From positions 29,231,501 to 29,295,500 of the forward strand of contig NC_135359.1 of assembly GCF_051622035.1 (NCBI RefSeq): a DNA stretch of 64,000 nucleotides, read 5' to 3'. Shown here in pieces: positions 44,624 to 55,095 of the stretch. Made by a program: the position numbers and the translations under genes. Under the pieces are notes generated by a model. That model was not told the DNA's origin and made no database searches. It worked only from the letters and a program-made list of their open reading frames with translations. The DNA is from Arctopsyche grandis. Taxonomy: Eukaryota; Arthropoda; Insecta; Trichoptera; Hydropsychidae. The first letter of the stretch is position 1; the number at the start of each line of letters is the position of its first letter.

Positions 44624-46816
44624 TCACATTTGTGGTTTTATCCCAGCATGCAATTTTGTATGTGTCTCGAGGCTAGTTTTTTGAGTAAATGATTTTAGAC
44701 AGATTTCACACCTGTACGGTTTTTCCGCCGTGTGAGTTTTCAAATGATTAAAAAGTGAATTTTTTCGAATAAATGATTTTAAACAAATTTTACATTTGTG
44801 TGGTTTTATCCCAGCATGCAATTTTTTATGTCTCTTGAGGCTAGATTTTTCAGTAAATAGTTTCAGACAAATTTCACACTTGTAAGGCTTTTCCCCCGTG
44901 TGAGATCTCAAATGTATCACAAGTGTATTTTTTCGAATATATGATTTTAAACAAATTTTACATTTGTGTGGTTTTATCCCAGCATGCAATTTATTATGTC
45001 TCGCGAGGTTACTTTTATGAGTAAATGATTTTAGACAGATTTCACACCTGTAAGGTTTTTCCGCCGTGTGAGTTCTCAAATGATTAAAAAGTGAATTTTT
45101 TTGAATAAATGATTTTAAACAAATTTTACATTTGTGTGGTTTTATCCCAGCATGCAATTTTGTATGTGTCTCGAGGTTAGATTTTTTAGTAAATGATTTT
45201 AGACAAATTTCACACTTGTAAGGCTTTTCCCCCGTGTGAGATCTTAAATGTACCAAAAGTGCATTTTTTTGAGTAAATGACTTTAAACAAATGTTACATT
45301 TGTGTGGTTTTATCCCAGCGTGCAATTTATTATGTCTCTCGAGGCTAGATTTTTCAGTAAATAATTTTAGACAAATTTCACACTTGTAAGGCTTTTCCCC
45401 CGTGTGATATCTTAAATGTATCAAAAGTGTATTTTTTTGAGTAAATGACTTTAAACAAATGTTACATTTGTGTGGTTTTATCCCAGCGTGCAAGTTTTTA
45501 TGTGTTTCGAGGTTAAATTTTTTAGTAAATGATTTTAGACAAATTTCACACTTGTAAGGCTTTTCCCCCGTGTGAGATATCAAATGTGTCACAAGTTCAT
45601 TTTTACTAACATATGATTTTAAACAAATGTCACACCTGTAAGGTTTTTCCGCCGTGTGAGTTCTCAAATGATTAAAAAGTGAATTTTTTCGAATAAATGA
45701 TTTTAAACAAATTTTACATTTGTGTGGTTTTATCCCAGCGTGCAATTTATTATGTCTCTCGAGGCTAGATTTTTCAGTAAATAATTTTAGACAAATTTCA
45801 CACTTGTAAGGCTTTTCCCCCATGTGAGATCTTAAATGTATCAAAAGTGTATTTTTTTGAGTAAATGACTTTAAACAAATGTTACATTTGTGTGGTTTTA
45901 TCCCAGCGTGCAATTTTTTATGTGTCTTGAGGTTAGATTTGTAAGTAAATGATTTTAGACAAATTTCGCACTGATGTGGCTTTGCCCCCGTATGAGATAT
46001 CAAATGTGTCACAAGTTCATTTTTACTAACATATGATTTTAAACAAATGTCACATTTGTATGGCTCTTCCCCCGTGTGAGTTCTCAAATGAATAAAAAGT
46101 GAATCTTTTCGAATAAATGATTTTAAACAAATTTTACATTTGTGTGGTTTTATCCCAGCATGCAATTTATTATGTCTCTCGAGGCTAGATTTTTTAGTAA
46201 ATAATTTTAGACAAATTTCACACTTGTGAGGCTTTTCCCCCGTGTGAGATATCAAATGTATCTCAAGTCTATGTTTTTGAATATATGATTTTAAACAAAT
46301 GTCACATTGAAACCCCTTTTCTCCAGGATCAGATCTTTTGTGTAAAATAAGTTCAGATTCACTGGGAAATGGCTTTAAGCAAATTTCACTATCCTTTTGG
46401 TGAATTGTCGATTGTGAAGGCTCATCGTCCCATATTAGATCTTCCAAAAAAACTTCTTCAGTCTTGATGTTCAAGCTATCGCCTAACCTCAGTTGAGACG
46501 TTTCGTGGCTTCGAAAACAAGCCTTTCGAAAGCTGATCAACAATTCGAGATTGGTCTTACACGAAAGACACACCGTGTCTGGCAACCCATCGCCTCTTTT
46601 AACCTGCAGATGAAATGAAAAAAACAATAGGATTGAGCGGTGAAAAGTTGGGAGAACCAATTGGGTCCACAACAGTATTGTAACCTGTAACCAGTAACCT
46701 ACATTAATTTGACAGCAGGTCCGAATGCGTTGCTCCAGACGCTCTGGATGAGGATCGCCGAAGATGGAGAAGGAAGACTCGGCCGGAGCTGAACCAAGAC
46801 AAAGCCTGCACTCCAT
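44624..46816 (-). CDS. ZAD-C2H2 zinc-finger protein, copy 1 (20 fingers)
   Basis: Two exons: 46,816-46,703 and 46,603-44,624, with a 99-bp intron (donor GTAGGT, acceptor TCATCTGCAG, phase 0). The spliced protein has 697 residues. The ZAD domain (1 to about 85) has the zinc ligands CRLC (3-6) and CLSC, and is split by the intron at CCQIN|VKRGDGLP; reading through would add 33 residues that break the domain. A linker with an acidic patch (EEVFLEDLIWDDEP) and a degenerate finger follow, then 20 C2H2 fingers. Linkers alternate between TGEKPYKC and AGIKPHKC types, so the array is built of two-finger units. ZAD proteins dimerise and bind DNA in the nucleus; the target is unknown. The start lies only 94 bp from a transposon end, and the gene ends early at KPQM compared with the fingers still encoded downstream. 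Confidence 0.88.
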   Translation of the reverse strand: MECRLCLGSAPAESSFSIFGDPHPERLEQRIRTCCQINVGYWLQVTILLWTQLVLPTFHRSILLFFSFHLQVKRGDGLPDTVCLSCKTNLELLISFRKACFRSHETSQLRLGDSLNIKTEEVFLEDLIWDDEPSQSTIHQKDSEICLKPFPSESELILHKRSDPGEKGFQCDICLKSYIQKHRLEIHLISHTGEKPHKCEICLKLFTKKSSLERHNKLHAGIKPHKCKICLKSFIRKDSLFIHLRTHTGEEPYKCDICLKSYVSKNELVTHLISHTGAKPHQCEICLKSFTYKSNLKTHKKLHAGIKPHKCNICLKSFTQKNTLLIHLRSHMGEKPYKCEICLKLFTEKSSLERHNKLHAGIKPHKCKICLKSFIRKNSLFNHLRTHTAEKPYRCDICLKSYVSKNELVTHLISHTGEKPYKCEICLKSFTKKFNLETHKNLHAGIKPHKCNICLKSFTQKNTLLIHLRYHTGEKPYKCEICLKLFTEKSSLERHNKLHAGIKPHKCNICLKSFTQKNALLVHLRSHTGEKPYKCEICLKSFTKKSNLETHTKLHAGIKPHKCKICLKSFIQKNSLFNHLRTHTAEKPYRCEICLKSFTHKSNLARHNKLHAGIKPHKCKICLKSYIRKNTLVIHLRSHTGEKPYKCEICLKLFTEKSSLKRHKKLHAGIKPHKCKICLKSFIRKNSLFNHLKTHTAEKPYRCEICLKSFTQKTSLETHTKLHAGIKPQM
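46604..46702 (-). other. Intron of ZNF copy 1
   Basis: 99 bp and divisible by three without a stop, so the unspliced frame stays open. The canonical GT..AG ends and the position inside the ZAD domain argue that it is removed. Confidence 0.8.
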
Positions 46817-46909
46817 CGTCCCTGTATTTTACTTATGTACAGCAACCAGACGACTTGCCTTCGCCTTGTTATTTTTTTTAGTGACACCTTTGGTCTAAAT
46901 TTGGTACTA

Positions 46910-47301
46910 CAGTATACTCTCGATTATCCAGTTTGCGGATTATCCGTGCTTGAAAAAAATTTTTTTTTTCTTATATGATTATGAGACGCACCGATCGTAA
47001 ACACGCGTGTTATTTGATTCTTCGAACAAGATTTGGAAAAAGATTCATTCCGACATGGAAACAGATTAAGTGGATTCTGAAGAGAATGAAGCAAATGATA
47101 TATCTGAAATATATGGATTATTGGAAAATTTAAAATGTTTTGAAAACGTGGATAAGGAAAAGATCTAGGAGTGGCTCAATCATGATTTTAAGTGATCCAC
47201 GTTTTAAACGCATGGATGATGCAGCTATCGTTTCTTTTTTTTTGCTTCTCTAGAGGAAGAAAATGAGAGTAACACTACAAGTGGAGAAGATACCAGTCAT
47301 T
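46910..47301. mobile_element. Tigger/pogo remnant, left part (copy 1)
   Basis: It begins after TA with CAGTATACTCTCGATTATCC, the classic pogo/Tigger terminus. It then holds, on the plus strand, the C-terminal end of a jerky/Tigger transposase (DSEENEANDISEIYGLLENL near 47,070). The rest of the transposase is missing, so it is an internally deleted copy. It continues after the nested insertion at 53,927. No right terminus was found. Confidence 0.7.
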
Positions 47302-47998
47302 AGTTTGTAGGCGGGGTAGGTATGTTTTGACCGTATCCCAGCCTAACGAAACACTGTTGTGCTTGTTTTAATAAAGTTTTATTGTTTGTCAATGGTTGTA
47401 CAAAGGTATTATATTTGGGCAAAAGTATGTCGTTCAGCGGTCTCTGGATATGGTAGAGTGTCGCTGGCTCGGCATTCAGCTATGTTCAGAAGGTCTCTGG
47501 ATGCGGCAGTGTGTTGCTGGCTCGTTCGGCTGGTTGATCTTCCAAGTCCGCGTAGTGTAGTGGTGGCAGGTCAGGAGCTGGTCGACTGGTCTGGTGCTGT
47601 GTGTCGACGCTTGCTGTTGTGGGTCGACTGGCGTTGCCCCTTCTTTGTGGCTGCGTTTTAACGATAGTTTATAGGGAGTGCCACTCCCTTAACCTATCCA
47701 TCGAACGTGTTGTATGGGATCGGACTCTCGGTGATGTTTGTGGTGCGGGCTGGCGGCTGCTCGCTTGTGGGGTGTTTGTTGATCTGGAACACTAAGCAAA
47801 ATTAGTGCATCATCTGTGGGATACTGTCGGGGTTAGTGTGTTAGTGGGTGGTTAACGGGTATGGACCGTTTGGAGGTGGTTGAGTCTGGTTAATTAAATT
47901 GGGTGCTATTTTAGCCTATACCCATCTTCAGAATGTCGATGGGTCTTTGATTGGACGTGAGTTTGGTCACACTGAGGGAATTGATCAGGGGATTGTCT

Positions 47999-48966
47999 TG
48001 TAGGAATCTCGTCATCGTCATCGTCATCGAAACATTCGAGAATATTCCACAACAACAAACCACATTCCTCGCAGAAATCACCACACGTAAACAACCCGTG
48101 CACTTCTTGGAATCAATCGCCAAATCCTTCGAGAATGTTCCACCCCTCACACTCAAGCGGAACAAAACCAGTCGAACCACACCTGCAGCCATTATATTAA
48201 ACACAAGCGGAACGCCCCTACCAGTCGAGCGGAATCAAAACGGTCGAAACACGCCGCCACCATTAAACTACATCGAGCGGAACGGCGCCAATCGTTCCAG
48301 AAAAGTCCACCCCATCGACAAAAGCAAATTCCTCGCTTACGCATCAACAACCACCACCATCGGTCAGGTGATTCCAGAAACACTATAAAAGGAGGTACAA
48401 CCCAAACAACGCCAGTCGACCCACAGCAGCAAGCGTCGACACACAGCAGCAGACCAGAGACCTTCTGAACATAGCCGAACAACGAGCCAGCAACACACTG
48501 CCGCATCCAGAGACCTTCTGAACATAACCGAACGACGAGCCAACAACACACTGCCGCATCCAGAGACCTTCTGAACATAGCCGAACGACGAGCCAACAAC
48601 ACACTGCCGCATCCAGAGACCTTCTGAACATAGCCGAACGACGAGCCAACAACACACTGCCGCATCCAGAGACCTTCTGAACATAGCCGAACGACGAGCC
48701 AACAACACACTGCCGCATCCAGAGACCTTCTGAACATAGCCGAACGACGAGCCAACAACACACTGCCGCATCCAGAGACCTTCTGAACATAAACGAATGC
48801 CGAGCCAGCGACACTCTACCATATCCAGAGACCGCTGAACGCCATACTTTTGCCCAAATATAATACCTTTGTACAACCATAGGCAAACAATAAAACTTTA
48901 TAAAACAAGCACAACAGTGTTTCGTTAGGCTGGGGATACGGTCAACACACATGTACCCCGACTACA
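47999..48966 (+). mobile_element. Inner solo LTR of the same LTR family, in the LINE
   Basis: It runs from TGTAGGAATCTCGTCATCG to TACCCCGACTACA, with GTCT at 47,995-47,998 and 48,967-48,970. It has a TATA box (ACTATAAAAGGAGG near 48,385) and AATAAAACTTTATAAAA near the end. A 53-bp tandem repeat (starting CAGAGACCTTCTGAACATAG) makes it the longest of the three LTRs here. No internal region is present. Confidence 0.9.
48455..48825 (+). repeat. 53-bp minisatellite within the inner LTR
   Basis: Units start at 48,455, 48,508, 48,561, 48,614, 48,667, 48,720 and 48,773, all with CAGAGACC. The middle units are nearly identical and the last is diverged. The long frames across it encode repeats only because the array is open in several frames; they are not genes. 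Confidence 0.9.
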
Positions 48967-51572
48967 GTCTTTTTTGCCAAGAGACTTGAAGTAGTTCACG
49001 GCAAGTTTGTGTACGTGTTTGTCGAGGTAGTCAATGCTTAGGTCATTGTGAATTATAGTGTTTCTTGTGTACCAGTCGTAGTTGCCCATGGCACGCAAGA
49101 ATTTGTTTTGAATTGTCTGTAGTCTGAGTATGGATCTGTTGGAGATGGTAGTGTGAGCCCACACGGGGCTCGCGTACGTGATTTGTGGGCGGATGATGGA
49201 TTTATACAGCAAGCACTTGTTTTTAAGCGAGAGCTTGCTGTTTGGTTTGCATAGTGGGTAAAGCTTTGACGCAACTGCCCTAGCTTTACGCACCGCGTTA
49301 GTGATGTGGGGTCTCCAGGTTAATTTGCGGTCGATTATTACCCCCAGGTAGCGGGTAGACGTGGTCCAGTTGACTGGTTTGTCATTTATAATGACTGGCT
49401 TGGCTGGTTTGCACCGTTTTTTACGTCTGGAGAAGAATATTGCCTGACTTTTATCCGGGTTGATTTTCATCAGCCATTTATCGTACCACGCTACCAGTTG
49501 GTCCGAGTACTTCTGGAGGGCGAGCGAGACTTCCTTGGGGCCGACGGAGCTCGCTAATATGGCCGTGTCGTCGGCATACTGTGCGATGTTTGTGTACCTA
49601 TATGTAGGAGTGGGTATGTCGTGTGTGTAAAGGTTGAATAGCGTGGGGCCGAGGATGGAGCCTTGGGGTACCCCAGCGGAGATGCCTCGCTGAGTTGATA
49701 TGCGGTCCTTGAGTTTGACCTGAAATCTCCTTTCTCTTAGGAAGGATGCGATAGAACGTATTGAGTGGGGGGTGATGTTGGCGGCAATCATTTTGTAAAG
49801 GAGGCCAGAGTGCCAGACTTTATCGAAGGCTTTGGAAATGTCTAGGAAGATTGCTCCAGTAGACATGTTGTGGTCGAAACCGTCTATAACGGTTTCAACA
49901 ACTCTGTGAATATGGTGAACGGCAGAGTGTTGGGGTCTGAAGCCAAATTGTGTTTTGGGAAGAAGGTCAATTTTTGCGATTTCGCTGTTGAGATTTGAGA
50001 TTAAGATCCGTTCCAGGATCTTACTCAGTGAGGATAGCAAGCTGATGGGTCGGTAACTTGTTGCGAGGGAGGGGTTCGAGTAGGGTTTTCTGATGAGAAT
50101 GACATTGGCGAGTTTCCATTGACTCGGAAAATGGCAGATTCTGTTGGTGGCATTTAGTATTGCTGTGAGTGCAGCGATGGCTTTTTGAGGGAGTTCTTTT
50201 AGAGCTTTGTTGGAAATTCCGTCAGGGCCAGGGGCCTTTTTGGCGGCGATAGTTTTGATGATGTTTAGGACTTCAAGCGGCGAAGTGGCGACAATGGGTA
50301 CTGGGGCTGGGTTTTCGAGGTAGCTGTTGACGGAGCTTTCAACCATTTGGCAAAAGTAACTTTGCAGGTTGAAGTTTGAGAGAGAGAATTGGTCCTGGAG
50401 ACTGTCGGCTAGGGCTTCCGCTTTATCGGCGGTGGAGTAGACGAACTTGTCTCCAACTTTGATCCTGTCGATCCTGTTGCCGTTGCTTCTGAAGATTTTT
50501 GACAGTTTCCAGAAACCGTTATGTCCGTCTTCTAGCGCTCTGAGTTTGGTATCCCAGTTGTCGTTTCGTAGTTGCCACAAGGCATTTTTAACGTCTTATT
50601 GAAGTCTGTTCATTCGCTGTTTGAGGATTGGGTCCTTGTACCTTTGGAATGCCTTCCTAGCTCTATTCTTAAGGCGAATAAGATCTCGAATGTCGGGGGG
50701 TAAAGCTTGCGGGTGCAGAGGAGAGTGGGGTGTGGTGGTGGTGCTGGCGTCTAAGGCTGACTGTATTTCATCCGTGAGTATGTTAATAGCGGAGTCTATT
50801 TCTTGGGTGGTGTGAATTGAGTGGGGGTAAGTGACGGTGTGATGAAGGAGAGTTGAGAATTTCTCCCAAGATATGGTACTTCGGAGGATGGGGTTTATAG
50901 TTACGGGTGTGTTGGTGAGTTCTAGTATGACCGGGTGATGGTCGGAAGAAAGATCATTTACCACAGTCAAGGACTGCGCGCCCGGAAAATTTTGAGTTAG
51001 AACGATGTCTAAGATATCGGGTCTGCCTTTGAAGTTAATGGGGATTCTTGTGGGTTCGTCTGGGGCCGTGACGGAAACTTTTGGGTTTGAAAGTTGGGAA
51101 TAACTTAAGAGAATTTTCCCATTATTGTTAGTGGCTTGACTGTTCCATCTGGAATGTTTGGCGTTAAGGTCGCCTGCGGCAATGGTGGCTTTGTTAGTGT
51201 TGAATATTTTGTCCAAGTCTGTGGTGAGTAAGTGTTGTTTTGGTGTATTGTAAACTGCGTGGAGGATGAGTGGGGTGCCAGTGTTAGTCCAAACTTCTAC
51301 CGACGTCAGTTCTATCCCTGTGGTGATCGGCCGCGGGGCCAAGTTGTGTTGAATTGTGTGTTTGATGAATATGGCAGTGCCGCCGGCGGCTTTGCCTATT
51401 CTGTCGTTTCTGTATGTGGTGTAGTTTGGGAAGTTTAGTCGATTGCCAGGTTTGAGCCAAGTTTCGTTTACTAGTGCGATATCAATGGAGTGTTGGAGTA
51501 AGAATTGCTCGAATTCGACACGCTTGCTGAGTATGCTGCAAGCGTTCCAGTAAACGATCTTGAGGTAGCAAG

Positions 51573-53232
51573 TCATTTTTTATGTTGGTGGGTGAGCATG
51601 AGCAGGATGGCATTTATCGAGTCAATGGACTGTTCGATTTTGCTCATCCGATTTGAAAGGTCTTGGTTTGGGTTCCAGCTAGTGTTGATGTTGGGTTGTT
51701 GGGTGGGAGGGGTTAGGGGAGGGAAATTTGAGTTTTCGTGTCTATATTGCGGTACGTTGGTCTTCGTTGGTTGGGGGTGGGAGGGGTTGGGGTTTCGGGG
51801 TTGACGGGAGTTCTTCCTGCTTTTGTTGTTGGGATTTGAAGGGCAGCCTCTGTAGCTGGAAACGTGAGGGCCTCTGCAGCTGGTGCAAGTTGGAGTGGAG
51901 GTTGTTGACACACAGTCAGTGGTCAAATGGGGTCCCACACATTTGATGCACAGGGGGGGCGACATGGCAGTTGTAGGAGCCGTGACCAAAGCCTTGGCAG
52001 CGGTGGCACTGCGGTACAGTGTCACCACGGCGAAGTGATTCGATGCGAACCAGTTGGCCGAAGATGCTGGAGAGGTTGAACAACTTCTTCCCCTCTTCGT
52101 CGCGTGTGGTCTCGACAGTGAACATGGGCATGTCGCGCTTGTCACGTCGTGATTTCATGACGGTGGCTTTACTGGCTTTGTAGCCAAGATTGGCCAACTC
52201 GGCGAGGACTTCTGACTCGGAATAGTTGGGGCTAATGCCTCTAATGACCAGTTTGAGCGGTTTGTCTTCCGTTAGAGGGTGGGCATAGAATTGGAATTTT
52301 TCATCTTGGAGCACTTTGGTGATTTGGCGGTAATCATCGATGGTGCACGGTGTGATTTTGACTCTGTTTTCAGAGTAGACGGCTGTGAATTTGTGGTTAC
52401 GTCCGTCGAGTTTCCTTTGAACTACCTTGTAGTCCGATGGCAACCTTGGAAAGATTGGAGCAACTTTAGGTTTGGGAAGCACATCCGAAACGGTGTTTCT
52501 GGATAGGTGAGCGGGGCTTGTGGTCTGGGGGGGTGTACGAATTTGAGCTGTGAGAGGGGTTTGGGGCGTGTTTGCCGACGGTGTGCTGAGGGTCGCTTGT
52601 TGGGTGGGTGTGTTGTGAATTGGACTGGATATGTTTCCGATTTCGGATGATGCCAACAGGGAAGGAGTAGTCCTCCGGTTGTGGTGCAGGTGTTTGTGTA
52701 GGTGCAGGTGTTTGGGTAGGTGTGGGTGATTGTGTAGGTGTGGGTGGTTGTGTGGGTTCAGGTGCGGCTGCTGATGCGGGTGGGGACTTGGCAGCGGAAG
52801 TAACCTCCATTTTGTTAGACTGCACGGAGTCGGAATCGGAGTCGAAGTCGGATTCTGCGAGAGCCGCGTATCTGTTGCTGATGGGTGGGGGCGACTGTAA
52901 TTGTGTGTGTGTGGTGTTGGGTGGGCTCGTCATTCTACGCTTACCGTTTTTGCGGGGTGACGTCTGGGGGGATGTAGCCATGTCCTTTGTCTTTGTGGTC
53001 GTTGTCGTCGTCGACTGGGCCTGCGACATGTTTGACGCGAGGTTTCCCAGTTGGGCGGAGTGGGCTGCTTGGTCAGCTGCTCGTTGGGCTGCGTGAGTCG
53101 CGATTAACTTTTTGAGGGAAGCGTTTTCTTCCCTCATTCCTTCACGAGTTTTTTGAAGTCGTGTTCCGTGAATTTATGCGTTTTAGCGCTAGTGTCACTG
53201 CCACCACGGCCATCACGCCGCACACTGGCCAT
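51573..53232 (-). pseudogene. LINE ORF1, gag-like with three CCHC knuckles
   Basis: The start is probably the ATG at 53,232 (MASVRRDGRGG...THKFTEHDFKKLVKE). The frame shifts near 53,138 into MREENASLKKLI, again near 52,500-52,650 into the PRE_C2HC-like part (KPLKLVIRGISPNYSESEVL), and near 51,920-52,000 into the knuckle part. The knuckles are CHRCQGFGHGSYNC, CIKCVGPHLTTDC and CTSCRGPHVSSYRGC. A Pro/Thr-Gln repeat (PTPTQTPAPTQ) lies at about 52,680-52,760. The protein would bind LINE RNA; three frameshifts make this copy non-functional. Confidence 0.75.
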
Positions 53233-53926
53233 CTTGTGGGTGGGTTTGTTTGTTTGTTGTGTCACTGTCACTTGTCACTTGTCACTGTCACTATCACTTT
53301 TGTTTTTTTGGCTGTTGCTAGGACAGCTTCTCATTCCCAGAGGGACGCGTTCGGAGAGTCGAGCGGTAGTTACATCGCGGTTTCGGCGACGCAGCTGTTA
53401 ACGGGACAGCTGTTTGTAGCGCGGGTAACGACAACGACAGCGCGGCGGGACACGTCCGAGCACTGCGGGCGCTGGGCGCGGACCTCTACTCGACTGACTG
53501 ACTAACTGGCGTTGTTTGGGTTGTACCTCCTTTTATAGTGTTTCTGTGGTCACCTGACCCATGGTGGTGGTTGTTGATGCGTAAGCGAGGAATGCGCTTT
53601 TGTCGATGGGGTGGACTTTTCTGGAACGATTGGCACCGTTCCGCTCGATGTAGTTTAATGGCGGCGGCGTGTTTCGACCGTTTTGGTTCCGCTCGACTGG
53701 TAGGGGCGTTCCGCTTGAGTTTAATATAATGGCTGCAGGTGTGCTTTGACTGGTTTTGTTCCGCTCGAGTGTGAGGAGTGGAACATTCTCGAAGGATTTG
53801 GCGATTGATTCCAAGAAGTGCACGTGTTGTTTACGTGTGGTGAGTTCTGCGAGGAATGTGGTTTGTTGTTGTGGAATATTCTCGAATGTTTCGATGACGA
53901 TGACGATGACGAGATTCCTACAAGTT

Positions 53927-54215
53927 ATTCGTCATAAAGCGGTACAGCACTAGTACTAACTACTAACGGCCACTTTTTGCTTAACGATGAGCGTTTTTCT
54001 TAATAAATAATGAGTATTAAAATTATTATGAATCAAAAATTTGTGTTGTAAATATGATATTTATGACAAAAAACAAATACTTAAATAGTATTTGTTTTTT
54101 GTACCTTTCTGTTGGAAAGAGACAAAACACGGTCGGTGGATCGCGCGCGGGCTACGGAAATTTTGTGATCACGACAGGCGAGTCGTCAGCACCCAAAGTG
54201 TTAAGTGAGATTTAT
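53927..54215. mobile_element. Tigger/pogo remnant, right part (copy 1)
   Basis: It continues the remnant at 46,910 after the nested insertion, starting ATTCGTCATAAAGCGGTACA. It includes the end of the transposase (GAGCGTTTTTCTTAATAA). A small hairpin (AAAACAAATACTT / AGTATTTGTTTT) is at 54,072-54,100. Confidence 0.65.
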
Positions 54216-54309
54216 TCTTTCCCAGCGGCGTGGACTAGTGATTAGCATATAATGCTTTCACTAGTCACACCCTAAAACTGGTCACGAGAAAACTGGTCCC
54301 ACCCTAAAA

Positions 54310-55078
54310 GGTCTGTTCATACTTAACAGCACTGCACGGCTTCAGCACTGCACGACTCCGCTTCAAATATGTCATTTTATCACATTTCTATTCATATCTA
54401 CCTACACGTCGCGGTCACGTCACGTTCACAGCACTTTGGCCTAGTGCAAGGCAAAATCGGCTTACTTATACATTACAAGCCATGACGATACCGCGCAATA
54501 TTGCTTACGTCGTATTGTCGAGTACTTACAATATGAATGCATACACGTGCATTCGTAGCTACGCGTCAGAATACAATTCAGCAAAAATGTTTCGGCGTTT
54601 ATCGAACGAAAAATTATGTATAATCGCGTTTTTGTTGGAAGAAGAAGCTCAAGAAGGCAATAAAAAAGCAAGGAGGCATTTTGATGTGCATCCCATGTTA
54701 AAAAATAGAAAATCGAAGGAGAGTTTTGGACACTGTATAAGGAGCTTGTGGATGATGGACAAATTTTTTTTAAATATTTCCGTAAAAAAGTTTTTTTAAA
54801 TATTTTTTCAATATTCGCGCCAACACCATGTCGAAAGATTGAACAGCTGTCAACTGTCACTATCGATAATTAGTCCAAAACAACAAAGCGGCAGACTCAT
54901 GGCACGTAATTCGCGTATATATTTCCACGATGGCCAAAAGAAAGGATACGATACGTTGACGGATGTTGCTGTAAGGTATGAACAGGAAATGTTGGGTACT
55001 GCTGTAAGCTTGCCGTGGCGTAAACGTGACGGTTGGTATGAATATACCCATACAAAATGTACCAAAGAATACTTTTCC
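54310..55078 (+). mobile_element. PIF/Harbinger element, copy 1, right end lost
   Basis: The left terminus GGTCTGTTCATACTTAACAG equals that of copy 2. It encodes part of a Harbinger transposase N-terminus (FRRLSNEKLCIIAFLLEEEA, then a VHPMLKNRK stretch). The right end is absent; after GAATACTTTTCC the sequence jumps to CTAAGCCAGCC. In-frame integrity is lost. Confidence 0.7.
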
Positions 55079-55095
55079 CTAAGCCAGCCAACCGC

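Larger units (their letters stand above)
47911..51576 (-). pseudogene. LINE ORF2: APE endonuclease and reverse transcriptase
   Basis: The endonuclease (51,576 to about 50,900) has WNACSI, NETWLK, AGDLNAKH and SSDHHPV, the expected order of APE motifs. After a linker with one in-frame stop near 50,598 (LQ*DVKNALWQL) the RT follows: KKAPGPDGISNKALKEL, TSYRPISLLSSLSKILERIL, FLDISKAFDKVWH, GVPQGSILGPTLFNLYTHDI, and the catalytic YADD at about 49,575. The C-terminus is interrupted after LGKKD by the solo LTR at 47,999-48,966, and resumes as NPLINSLSVTKLTSNQRPID to the stop at 47,911. Apart from the stop and the insertion the frame is open, so the LINE copied itself recently. Confidence 0.85.
47637..53504 (-). 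mobile_element. Full-length Jockey-type LINE, itself split by a solo LTR
   Basis: A 10-bp target duplication, ACTGGCGTTG, lies at 47,627-47,636 and 53,505-53,514. The 5' UTR is 53,233-53,504. It is followed by ORF1 with CCHC knuckles, then ORF2 with endonuclease and RT, and a 274-bp 3' UTR. The 3' end lacks a poly(A) tail. Without the LTR at 47,999-48,966 the element is about 4.9 kb. Two ORFs and the gag-like CCHC motifs point to the Jockey superfamily. Confidence 0.85.
47306..53922 (-). mobile_element. Outer solo LTR (family TGTAGG..CCTACA), split by a LINE
   Basis: On the minus strand it starts TGTAGGAATCTCGTCATCG (53,922) and ends CCCCGCCTACA (47,306). AGTT flanks it at 47,302-47,305 and 53,923-53,926. 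It is the same family as 47,999-48,966 and 62,277-63,129. Without the LINE it is about 740 bp. No internal region is present, so it is a solo LTR. The site without the element is seen in duplication copy 2 near 60,669. Confidence 0.9.
44159..55095. repeat. Segmental duplication, copy 1
   Basis: From GTTATGTATTAATTTATG this block matches 57,439 onward through the zinc-finger gene, the Tigger remnant, a SINE head and the Harbinger element. It has two large differences: a 6.6-kb nested insertion (47,306-53,926) and the loss of about 440 bp at about 55,077, where the sequence jumps to CTAAGCCAGCCAACCGCT (matched at 62,238). Non-coding parts agree with few changes, so the duplication is fairly recent. 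Confidence 0.9.

Noticed and set aside
48192-48952. Three overlapping frames of 170-189 codons with repeated Cys/Trp-rich peptides
   Set aside because: They translate the 53-bp minisatellite of a solo LTR in different frames; the peptide repeats follow from the DNA repeat and have no family resemblance.
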